This document shows positions 1 to 5,083 of a stretch of 5,083 nucleotides of DNA, piece by piece (within the stretch, counting starts at the first letter, position 1; each line of letters begins with the position of its first letter). This stretch comes from Acidobacteriota bacterium (GTDB taxonomy: Bacteria > Acidobacteriota > Terriglobia > Acidiferrales > UBA7541), in the NCBI GenBank assembly GCA_003224195.1, contig QHYP01000360.1, positions 1 to 5,083 of the forward strand. Reading direction: 5' to 3'. The notes under the pieces are model-generated. The model was not told the DNA's origin and ran no database searches. It worked only from the letters and a program-made list of their open reading frames with translations. The translations under genes and the position numbers were made by a program.

Positions 1-1
1 A

Positions 2-430
2 AACACGGACAAGACCACGGTCGAAAAGCTATTCAGTTCTTCCGATACGAGCTTGGCAACGTCGAATTTGAGTTCCCCTTCGGTCGACGCCAATGACCCG
101 AAGAACAAAAAGGGGCCGCTGCCGCTCGCCGCCGCCGGAACTTACAAAACGGGCAAGGAAAACTCGCAGGGCCGCTTTGTCGTGGTTGGCAGTTCGGCTT
201 GGGCGGAGAACTCGTTCATAAATTTTAATGGCAACCGCGATCTCGCGTTGAACACCATGAACTGGCTCTCCTCCGACGAAGACCTCATTTCGATCCGCCC
301 GAAAGAGCAGGAGGACCGCCGCATCACAATGACTCGCTCGCAACTCACCTGGGTCAGGACCATCACCCAATTTCTGTTGCCCCTGCTCGTGGTTGCGACT
401 GGCGTGACGGTATGGTGGCGGAGACGTTAG
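2..430 (+). CDS. GldG-family ABC transport auxiliary protein, C-terminal part (5' end outside window)
   Basis: The frame is open from the left edge and ends at TAG 428-430, giving 142 visible residues. The true start lies upstream; the TTG at 53 is only an internal codon. Visible parts are a low-complexity polar stretch (about residues 12-37), a segment with GRFVVVGSSAWAEN (57-70), then NRDLALNTMNWLSSDEDLIS (78-97). A basic linker leads to one hydrophobic helix (about 117-137), and the protein ends WWRRR. In the GldG / COG3225 family this is the usual end: a periplasmic domain that reports on a stored variable, then a C-terminal membrane anchor with a positively charged cytoplasmic tail. GldG works with a GldF-type permease and GldA-type ATPase. 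In gliding Bacteroidetes this system supports motility; elsewhere its substrate is unknown. The DUF4340 gene 42 nt downstream is the common partner and supports the call. Confidence 0.85.
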   Translation, partial: NTDKTTVEKLFSSSDTSLATSNLSSPSVDANDPKNKKGPLPLAAAGTYKTGKENSQGRFVVVGSSAWAENSFINFNGNRDLALNTMNWLSSDEDLISIRPKEQEDRRITMTRSQLTWVRTITQFLLPLLVVATGVTVWWRRR

Positions 431-472
431 CCGCGGCGCGTTTCAATCTTGAATTAGCGCGGGAAAATTCCG

Positions 473-1792
473 ATGAAGATGCAAGGTTTGCTGGTCGCCG
501 CCGTCGTTCTGGCTGCCCTAAGCGGCACACTTTACTGGTCGAATCATCGCAAGCCGGCGGAGGACACGTCGAAGTCCTCCGCGGACACACCGCCGAAGAT
601 CCTCACCCTCAATGAAGCGGATATCAGCGGGATCGGCATCAGGAAGAAGGATGTGGAGGAAGTGGTCCTCGTAAAGGCCGATGCTGGCAAATGGCAAATG
701 ACCGCTCCAAAATCCCTCGGCGTCGATTCTTCGGCCGTTTCCAGCATGATTTCCACATTGTCGTCCCTCAATGCGGAGCGCGTGGTCGATGACAAGGCAA
801 GCAATCTGAATCAGTACGGACTGAGCGAGCCCGCGCTCGAAATTGACGTCGCGGGAAAGAGCGCCAAGCCGCGCAAGCTCTTGATCGGCGATGACATTCC
901 CACGGGCAACGGGGCCTACGCCAAACTCGACGAGGACCCGCGAGTTTTTACGATCGCGAGCTACAACAAAACGAGTCTCGACAAGGCTGTGAAAGACCTC
1001 CGCGACAAGCGCCTGCTCACGATTGAGTCCGACAAGATCAGCCGCATCCAACTTGTCGGAAAGAAAGAAACCATCGAGTTCGGGCGCAACAAAGAGAAAT
1101 GGCAAATCTTGAAGCCGCGGCCGTTCCGGGCGGATGGCTATCAGGTGGATGAGCTCGTCCGCAAACTGACGGATGCCCGAATGGACCTCAGTTCATCGGA
1201 TCAGGATCCGGAAAAGGCTTTTGCTTCCGGTACCATGGTCGCGACCGCAAAGGTCACCACCGAGTCCGGCACGCAGGAGGTGCAGGTTCGCAAGAACAAA
1301 GATAATTACTATGCGAAATCGAGCGTCGTCGAAGGAATGTACAAGATCTCCAACGACCTCGGACAGGAACTCGGTAAGAATCTTGATGACTTCAGAAACA
1401 AGAAGCCTTTCGACTTCGGCTTTACCAACCCCAACAAGATCGAAATCCACGACGGATTGAAGGCATATTTCTTGAGGAGGAGCGGCGAGGACTGGTGGTC
1501 CGGGGAGGGCAAAAAGCTCGACGCGGGTGGCGTTGGCTCGCTGGTTGACAAGATTCGCGATCTGGAAGCCAGCAAATTTGTCGATTCCGGATTCGGCGCG
1601 CCGACGATCGAAATCAACGTGACCTCCGATGACGGCAAGCGCATCGAAAAGCTGCTCATCTCGAAAGCCGGCAACAGCTATGTTGCGAAACGCGAGAATG
1701 AGCCGGCTCTCTACGCCCTCGATTCCAAGGCCGTGGAAGAAATACAAAAATCAGCCGGTGAACTGAAGCCCGCCGCAGCGCCGGGAAAATAA
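473..1792 (+). CDS. DUF4340 domain-containing membrane-anchored protein
   Basis: This 439-residue protein runs from ATG 473 to TAA 1790-1792. A second in-frame ATG lies at 479, and neither has a clear Shine-Dalgarno sequence, so the start is uncertain by two codons. Residues 4-22 form one hydrophobic helix, followed by a polar linker (23-42), so most of the protein should face the periplasm. Three related blocks are visible, each with beta-strand-like residues, a Trp-containing turn and a helix rich in V/L: GKWQMTAPK (72-80), EKWQILKPR (208-216) and EDWWSGEGK (339-347). Each is followed by a segment containing a Tyr and predicted value-reporting strands (YGLSEP, NYYAKSS, SYVAKRE). DUF4340 proteins commonly sit directly after GldF/GldG-type ABC genes, as here. 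The biochemical role is not known; an accessory or substrate-contacting role in that transporter is inference. It probably shares the operon's upstream promoter, since the 42-nt gap shows none. Confidence 0.88.
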   Translation: MKMQGLLVAAVVLAALSGTLYWSNHRKPAEDTSKSSADTPPKILTLNEADISGIGIRKKDVEEVVLVKADAGKWQMTAPKSLGVDSSAVSSMISTLSSLNAERVVDDKASNLNQYGLSEPALEIDVAGKSAKPRKLLIGDDIPTGNGAYAKLDEDPRVFTIASYNKTSLDKAVKDLRDKRLLTIESDKISRIQLVGKKETIEFGRNKEKWQILKPRPFRADGYQVDELVRKLTDARMDLSSSDQDPEKAFASGTMVATAKVTTESGTQEVQVRKNKDNYYAKSSVVEGMYKISNDLGQELGKNLDDFRNKKPFDFGFTNPNKIEIHDGLKAYFLRRSGEDWWSGEGKKLDAGGVGSLVDKIRDLEASKFVDSGFGAPTIEINVTSDDGKRIEKLLISKAGNSYVAKRENEPALYALDSKAVEEIQKSAGELKPAAAPGK

Positions 1793-1895
1793 TTTCTGAA
1801 GACACAGTCAGCCTCGCAGCTCTCCGCGTCGGCCTCGTTATTTTTACGCTTACATAAGAATCGCGGCGCGCTCCTGCGCCGGAAAAGCCGACAGC
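1793..1895. other. Convergent intergenic gap between DUF4340 gene and phospholipase-like pseudogene
   Basis: This 103-nt gap lies between two converging genes, so terminators for both directions are expected. I see only one clear hairpin (1864-1881) and a short T-rich stretch near 1839-1847 that has no obvious stem in front of it. There is a direct repeat of GCCTCG flanking 1812-1830, of no evident meaning. Confidence 0.6.
1864..1881. terminator. Weak candidate terminator hairpin
   Basis: CGGCGC (1864-1869) pairs perfectly with GCGCCG (1876-1881) across a 6-nt loop. The position between convergent genes suits a bidirectional terminator. Neither side has a proper T tract: the plus side continues GAAAAGCC and the minus side continues with GATTCTTATG. 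It may therefore be only a hairpin. Confidence 0.25.
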
Positions 1896-3240
1896 CTACC
1901 GCGCGTTTTGGGAAGTAAGCGCAATTGATTTCAGTTCGGCGAGTTCCTGCGTGAGCCGTGCCCAGTCCTTTGATTTCTTCTTCGTCGCATTCGGCGCGTT
2001 CTGATCGCGGTAATACTCCAGAATGTCTTCCCGCATCGCAACAGAGATCTGCCTGAACTGCTGCCGCGCGAGAAGGTCGAGGAGGCGGGCATAGGTGAAG
2101 TCCGTCGTAAAGTACGCGCCCGGCGGTTCAGGCTGGCCAGTGTCGAAATTGCGATTGGGAAGCTCGAGGCGGCCGCCGCGTTCTTCATTCAACAAGCGCT
2201 TGTACTCATCGAGCGACGCATTGAAGCTGGCTTCAAAAAGTTTCTCGGTTTCCGGCGTCGGCGTTCGGAACGTAAGGGCTTTGAGCGGACCAACTTTCGG
2301 AATCAGGCGAAAGACAAAGGCCAGAAACCTCTCCGCAAAATTCGGTCTCTTATAATCCTTACCCCAGTCGCGCTCATAACTTGACCGCGAAAGATTGTAG
2401 AGGAACTTCTTGCGGGTCATATCCGGCAGATCCTGCTTGATTTCGTCCTCCTTCAGCGCCCAGGCGACCTTCGTCGCCTTGGGGATCACCGCGCGGACGC
2501 TGTAGCGATACGAACCGACGGCTTTGTCCAAATCGTCATAGACGATCCGCAGCGGAATCGAATAGTTGTCTTGAAAGGCGCGCTCGAGCAGCGGTTTTGC
2601 GACCTCGAAACCGATGAATTCGTGATAGCTGTCGGGGGCAAAGCGTTCTTTCGCGACTTCGAGGACATCGAAGCCAAATTCCGTCTTGAGGTGGGCACCC
2701 GGGTCGTCTTCATAGGTGACGACATTGCCGTATCTCCGCCCGAGGTGGGGATAGAGCAACGGCACGGCGCGATTTACGGCGATGCGGTGGCGTTCATTAT
2801 CGGCGGTGTAGTGCGCGAGCGCGCCAAGGAGACCTTACGAAGTCCCCGGCGCGGACGTAATGGAGCAAGTTGCTGAAGGTGTGGCTGCCGTGTGGGTAGT
2901 AGCCCAGGTCCTGGATGATGGCGCCGCCGTAGGCGTGCGCATGAGCGTGGCGCAGCTCTTCCGGCGTCGCGTTGGGGAAGCGCTCGAGGAGCAAGGGGAG
3001 AATGCTGGTGTCCCAGGCGGCGTCGATGAGCGCTTCGTGCGCGAGCACCCCATAGGCATGAGCGCGGAAAGGAAGAATGAGAAACAGAGCGATGGAGAGG
3101 AAAACGAATGGGAAAAGCAGCGAGCGAGGCCGCAAGAGCAGCCTCGCTCGTGGAAGGGAATCAACAGAGAAACCGAACATGATCACTGCGAATGCAAAAA
3201 GCGTTTCAGCGATCTTCGCGCGACGCCGGAGAAGAGCCAT
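1896..3240 (-). pseudogene. Zinc-dependent phospholipase C-like protein, broken by a frame-changing deletion
   Basis: Two minus-strand frames together spell one protein. The first (ATG 3240, or the in-frame ATG 3180, to TAA 2797) has a hydrophobic signal segment ending near AHA (residues 60-62). It is followed by YGVLAHEALIDAAWD, AYGGAIIQDLGYYP and LLHYVRAGDFV. The second frame (open from 2834, homology from about 2828, to TAG 1896) begins LGALAHYTADNERH and continues VPLLYPHLGRRYG and AHLKTEFGFDV. Zn-dependent phospholipase C enzymes bind metal through His/Asp residues. Matching candidates here are H68, D111 and H127 in the first frame, then HYTAD (HxxxD) and HLKTE (HxxxE) in the second. Intact relatives, as I remember them, have about 16 residues between GDFV and LGALAHY; only 7 nt remain here, so about 41 nt are missing. 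The usual Gly before the His in the NxGH-like motif is Arg here. The gene lies downstream of the lipoprotein gene on the same strand. The rest of the frame is intact, so the loss is recent, or it is a sequence error. Confidence 0.75.
2797..2838 (-). other. Frameshift/deletion junction in the phospholipase-like gene
   Basis: Reading leftwards, the first frame gives GDFV up to the GTA codon at 2838-2836. It then drifts into unrelated residues (RSPWRARALHRR) and stops at TAA 2799-2797. The frame that resumes the family pattern, starting LGALAHY, begins with CTT at 2828-2826. That frame has its own stop (TAA, 2837-2835) just upstream, so neither frame reads through alone. Confidence 0.75.
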
Positions 3241-3254
3241 GATGCCGCGCGAAG
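3214..3254. repeat. 9-bp inverted repeat around the 5' start of the phospholipase-like gene
   Basis: CTTCGCGCG (3214-3222) and CGCGCGAAG (3246-3254) pair perfectly around a 23-nt loop. The loop contains the upstream candidate start codon (ATG 3240-3238). If it folds in RNA it would hide that codon, a weak argument for the downstream ATG at 3180. Neither start has a convincing Shine-Dalgarno sequence. Confidence 0.4.
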
Positions 3255-3300
3255 CGCCGCGAGCCGCGTGAGACGTAAGCGGCCAGAATACCCGCGCCGA

Positions 3301-3344
3301 ATTGTGCCGGCCCGCGGAAAATTGCGGGACAAGATTGTGCCGGC
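3301..3344. repeat. 11-nt direct repeat flanking a small hairpin
   Basis: ATTGTGCCGGC occurs at 3301-3311 and again at 3334-3344, and a hairpin with stem CCCGC / GCGGG (3311-3315 with 3324-3328) sits between them. It lies in the 123-nt gap between the lipoprotein stop and the phospholipase-like gene. On the minus strand no T tract follows the hairpin, so a terminator is not supported. Confidence 0.45.
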
Positions 3345-3363
3345 GAAAAACGAAAACAGCCGC

Positions 3364-4053
3364 TTACTTCTTGATTTCGAGCGGCCGGCTCAGCTTGAAC
3401 GTCAGCCGGGTTTCAGGGTCCAGCTTGATGTCGCGGTTGCCAGTGAAGGCCGCGCCGCCGGTTGCGGCTCCGCCGCCCACGGCTGCGCCGATGGCGGCGC
3501 CCTTGCCGCCGCCGGCTATCGCGCCGATGATGGCGCCGGCCGCGGCTCCGCCGCCAATCATCTCAGCCGAGCGCTTGCCTTTACCCTTGGTGGCCATTGT
3601 CGGAGCGGACGTGCGTATCTCGTGGGTTTTACCGTCAATGGTAAGGGAATCGAGAGTGAGCGCGAGACGGGCTCCGCCCTTGAACCGGCCGGCGGGCTGC
3701 GCTTCCTTCACGAGTCCCCGAGCGCGGACGCCTTTGGGGACGGCGACTTTGCCGTCCACTTCGACGGCGCGCGCGACGGTGGCGTCAAATTTCTCGCCGG
3801 ACTGGCTGATCTTGGAGCCGACGGCCTGGTCGAGAACGACGTCGATCGGAGTTCCCTCGGGCACGGTGATGGTGCTGGAAAAGGCGCTGAGAACGCCGCC
3901 GGCTTTCTTGCCCGCGTCTGGCGCGGCTCCGGTGGCGGCGGTGTTATCCGGGGGAGGATTGCTTGCCGACTCGTCGGTGGTTTCCTTCTTGCAACCCCAA
4001 ACGAGGAGGACAAGGCACAGAGCAACGAAAACGGCCCTCAGGTGACGTGGCAT
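3364..4053 (-). CDS. Glycine-zipper lipoprotein with a VirB10/TrbI-like beta domain
   Basis: This 229-residue protein starts at ATG 4053 and ends at TAA 3366-3364. The start is set by GGAGG at 4065-4061, seven bases upstream, and by the signal peptide that follows. Residues 5-20 are hydrophobic and end in a lipobox-like VWGC with Cys21, so export and lipid attachment are likely, although Trp at -2 is unusual. Residues 22-60 are a polar, Pro/Ala-rich linker. Residues 61-150 look like a beta-rich domain opening with TVPEGTPIDVVLDQAVGSKI. It recalls the VPxGTxI...L segments of VirB10/TrbI-type proteins, though this resemblance is my reading, not a tested match. A Lys/Gly bridge (155-161) leads to a glycine zipper (about 166-200) with repeated GxxxG spacing that could insert in or pack at a membrane. 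The last 25 residues (DIKLDPETRLTFKLSRPLEI) resemble a final strand of the beta domain, so the zipper appears inserted into it. The function is unknown; an envelope structural role is inferred. Confidence 0.88.
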   Translation of the reverse strand: MPRHLRAVFVALCLVLLVWGCKKETTDESASNPPPDNTAATGAAPDAGKKAGGVLSAFSSTITVPEGTPIDVVLDQAVGSKISQSGEKFDATVARAVEVDGKVAVPKGVRARGLVKEAQPAGRFKGGARLALTLDSLTIDGKTHEIRTSAPTMATKGKGKRSAEMIGGGAAAGAIIGAIAGGGKGAAIGAAVGGGAATGGAAFTGNRDIKLDPETRLTFKLSRPLEIKK

Positions 4054-4088
4054 TCCACAACCTCCATTTGGAACTGGGCTATGACTCA

Positions 4089-4116
4089 AGGATAGCGCCT
4101 CCTGGGAGTAAGTCAA
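4089..4116 (-). promoter_or_regulatory. Candidate sigma-70 promoter for the glycine-zipper lipoprotein gene
   Basis: On the minus strand, TTGACT (4116-4111) and TATCCT (4094-4089) are separated by 16 nt. Transcription would start near 4082, leaving a short leader of about 30 nt that carries the GGAGG ribosome binding site. The position and spacing fit well; the -10 box is only a four-of-six match. Confidence 0.55.
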
Positions 4117-4132
4117 ATGCGGTTGGAGGTTC

Positions 4133-4153
4133 ATAGTTGATAGTCGATAGTTG
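4133..4153. repeat. Three-unit heptanucleotide tandem repeat (ATAGTYG)
   Basis: The units ATAGTTG, ATAGTCG and ATAGTTG follow one another without gaps. The array sits just upstream of the lipoprotein promoter, ending 17 nt from its -35 box. Short arrays of this kind can change length by slippage; whether it affects the promoter is not known. Confidence 0.6.
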
Positions 4154-4196
4154 GCTGGAGAGACCAATACTACCCCACCCCCCGGTGTTTTTTTGC

Positions 4197-4228
4197 AAAG
4201 AGTGCGGAATCGCTTGAAAATAAGAGGG
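4197..4228 (+). repeat. 32-nt dispersed repeat, copy A (most diverged)
   Basis: It begins AAAGAGTGCG and has the inner core CTTGAAAA at the same offset as TTGAAAA in the other copies. The first ten bases are identical in all three copies, and the last third of this copy differs. It follows a run of seven T residues (4188-4194). Confidence 0.55.
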
Positions 4229-4258
4229 TTAAGTTTTCGGAGAGTGCAAGAAAGCGCA

Positions 4259-4290
4259 AAAGAGTGCGCAAGAATTTGAAAAGAAAGAAC
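4259..4290 (+). repeat. 32-nt dispersed repeat, copy B
   Basis: It begins AAAGAGTGCGCAAG, continues with TTTGAAAA and ends AGAAC. It matches copy C at 27 of 32 positions. A partial copy of the core (AGAGTGCAAG) lies just upstream at 4241-4250. Confidence 0.65.
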
Positions 4291-4342
4291 TTGAGTACAT
4301 TGGTGAGTGGCCGGTGTTGCGCAAGACGCGAAAGAAGGAGAG

Positions 4343-4374
4343 AGATCCTTCGGCTCGCTGCGCTCGCTCAGGAC
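4343..4374. repeat. SERSEPKDL-type dispersed repeat
   Basis: Translated on the minus strand this segment reads VLSERSEPKDL. I recall similar strings in many spurious hypothetical proteins from Acidobacteriota and other phyla, where they come from a dispersed DNA repeat and not a protein. Its core contains a direct repeat of GCTCGCT (4353-4359 and 4362-4368). A 6-bp hairpin, GCATCC / GGATGC (4377-4382 with 4388-4393), follows at once. Confidence 0.55.
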
Positions 4375-4478
4375 TCGCATCCTGATCGGATGCTCGGTTC
4401 CAGAATGGGAATTGTTGGTACACACCCGGCAGTTTTCGTAAGAGTGGCAAACAAAGAGGTTACAGAATACGGAAAATG

Positions 4479-4510
4479 AAAGAGTGCGCAAGCTATTGAA
4501 AACATAGAAC
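4479..4510 (+). repeat. 32-nt dispersed repeat, copy C
   Basis: It begins AAAGAGTGCGCAAG, continues ATTGAAAA and ends AGAAC. The match to copy B is 27 of 32, with the differences grouped in two short patches (positions 15-17 and 25-27 of the unit). Confidence 0.65.
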
Positions 4511-4653
4511 GGAATTTGGGGAGTTTCGCGCATGATTTGTGTGTAAGAGAGCGCCTGATTGAGGCGCAAGGATATTGAAGGTGTTGGAAGGACCGCGTGG
4601 CGGACGCGCATGGCTAGAAGGGCGGGGAAGAATCTTGCCGACCTGATGAAGCC

Positions 4654-4681
4654 ATTATAGCATATCGGTACAGTTTGTCAA
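4654..4681 (-). promoter_or_regulatory. Consensus extended -10 sigma-70 promoter, minus strand, no adjacent gene
   Basis: On the minus strand TTGACA (4681-4676) and TATAAT (4659-4654) are both perfect consensus hexamers separated by 16 nt, and the -10 box is preceded by TGC, an extended -10 element. Transcription would begin near 4647 and run leftwards. The nearest supported start codon on that strand is at 4053, almost 600 nt away and with its own closer promoter. The product could be a non-coding RNA, a long leader, or nothing functional if the promoter belongs to a repeat. Confidence 0.6.
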
Positions 4682-4791
4682 TCAATACTTATAAGCGGTT
4701 TGTTTGCTGGGGGATGGCCCTTTCCGACCGGCTCGGAACCTTCCCGAGATCAGTGAAAATGGGCGGTCGAGGCTCCCTTCGAGGCTCAGGG

Positions 4792-4807
4792 CAAGCGGGG
4801 TAAACAG
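4792..4807 (+). repeat. 16-nt direct repeat, first copy
   Basis: CAAGCGGGGTAAACAG matches the copy at 4961-4976 at 15 of 16 positions. The two copies are 169 nt apart and flank the long hairpin at 4884-4920. Confidence 0.5.
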
Positions 4808-4883
4808 GACGCGTGGGATGGCAGGCGGGGTCGTTGGCATTGCTCCTCTAAGTTTGACGTCCAGCGGGGCGGAAGGACTAAAC

Positions 4884-4925
4884 CCGCACCCTTTGAGGAA
4901 TCAGGCGCCAAAGGGTGCGGCACCC
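4884..4925. repeat. Perfect 11-bp hairpin with a competing second hairpin
   Basis: CCGCACCCTTT (4884-4894) pairs perfectly with AAAGGGTGCGG (4910-4920) around a 15-nt loop; one further G-C pair (4895 with 4909) is possible. The right arm can also pair with what follows: GGGTGC (4913-4918) with GCACCC (4920-4925). The two hairpins cannot form together. No T tract follows on either strand, so a plain terminator is not supported. Confidence 0.6.
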
Positions 4926-4960
4926 AAATCGTTTCAGCGCGTTAAAGGTGTCCCACCCGC

Positions 4961-4976
4961 CAAGCAGGGTAAACAG
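4961..4976 (+). repeat. 16-nt direct repeat, second copy
   Basis: CAAGCAGGGTAAACAG is the partner of the repeat at 4792-4807, with a single G-to-A difference. The bases beyond the repeat are not conserved. Confidence 0.5.
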
Positions 4977-5030
4977 CGAGCATGGTGCAGACGGTCGGTT
5001 GAGGGGCACCCGAGGCTTGCTTGGCCATCG

Positions 5031-5060
5031 CGTCCGGGCCACCCGTCCCGGGGCCGGACG
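5031..5060. repeat. GC-rich hairpin near the right edge
   Basis: CGTCCGG (5031-5037) pairs with CCGGACG (5054-5060). Allowing one bulged G extends the stem by two more pairs (GCC side 5039-5040 with GG at 5052-5053). No T tract follows. It may belong to a repeat family that continues outside the window. Confidence 0.4.
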
Positions 5061-5083
5061 GCTCGCCAGCGATTAGTGAGAGC

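Larger units (their letters stand above)
4095..5083. other. Long repeat-rich stretch without a convincing protein gene
   Basis: About 1 kb contains no reading frame with recognisable domains. The left part (about 4190-4700) is visibly richer in A and T than the genes. It carries a heptanucleotide tandem repeat, three copies of a 32-nt repeat, a SERSEPKDL-type repeat and a strong minus-strand promoter. The right part (4700-5083) is GC-rich with several hairpins and a direct repeat. I saw no tRNA, rRNA or transposase fragment. The composition resembles intergenic repeat clusters I associate with Acidobacteriota, an impression from memory. Confidence 0.65.

Noticed and set aside
53..430. TTG at 53 as start of a short complete gene.
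   Set aside because: The same frame is open to the left edge and encodes the tail of a longer GldG-type protein, so the gene is simply cut by the window.
2860..4095. Plus-strand 411-codon open frame opposite the lipoprotein and phospholipase-like genes.
   Set aside because: It is the antisense of two genes with clear signal peptides and family patterns. Its product is rich in Arg, Gly and Ala without a recognisable domain.
4176..4194. Possible plus-strand terminator: CACC / GGTG stem followed by seven T residues.
   Set aside because: The stem is only four base pairs, no plus-strand gene ends nearby, and the segment looks like part of the dispersed repeat cluster.
4264..4479. Plus-strand 71-codon reading frame.
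   Set aside because: It is made of the dispersed repeats, has no ribosome binding site or domain, and overlaps the minus-strand open frame that is itself repeat-derived.
4197..4510. CRISPR array made of the 32-nt repeats.
   Set aside because: Only three imperfect copies with unequal spacing (62 and 220 nt) and no cas gene in the window.
4682..4840. Minus-strand 52-codon reading frame starting at ATG 4840 after GAGGAG.
   Set aside because: The Shine-Dalgarno-like sequence is only two bases from the ATG, the predicted peptide is low-complexity without a domain, and it lies in repeat-rich DNA ending at the -35 box of the strong promoter.

Overview
The window looks like a chromosomal piece of an Acidobacteriota genome, probably class Terriglobia or a close relative. 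This is an inference. It rests on the gene families present (a GldG-type protein followed by a DUF4340 protein, a glycine-zipper lipoprotein, and a zinc-dependent phospholipase C-like protein) and on the style of the degenerate intergenic repeats, one of which reads SERSEPKDL when translated. I could not run a database search.

Left part (2-1792, plus strand). The window opens inside the last third of a GldG-family gene. A 42-nt gap separates it from a complete DUF4340 gene. The two almost certainly form the end of an operon for a Gld-type ABC-2 transport system whose ATPase and permease genes would lie to the left. The DUF4340 protein has an N-terminal membrane anchor and three visible internal repeats.

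Middle part (1896-4053, minus strand, convergent with the left operon). A glycine-zipper lipoprotein gene (4053 to 3364) has a clear ribosome binding site and a plausible sigma-70 promoter. Downstream of it lies a zinc-dependent phospholipase C-like gene (3240 or 3180 to 1896). That gene is split by a frame-changing junction near 2829-2838, where about 41 nt appear to be missing compared with the family pattern as I remember it. The putative metal ligands lie on both sides of the break, so the gene is annotated as a pseudogene; a sequencing or assembly error is the alternative.

Right part (4095-5083). About 1 kb holds no convincing protein gene. It contains a short tandem repeat, three copies of a 32-nt dispersed repeat, a SERSEPKDL-type repeat, several hairpins and a 16-nt direct repeat. 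It also has a near-perfect extended -10 sigma-70 promoter on the minus strand (4654-4681) with no gene immediately downstream. A reading frame stays open from 4611 into the lipoprotein gene. It is best read as a repeat-derived artefact, because the real start at 4053 is well marked.

I found no CRISPR array, insertion sequence, tRNA, rRNA or clearly new multi-gene system. The points most worth following up are the orphan strong promoter with its possible non-coding transcript, and the broken phospholipase gene.
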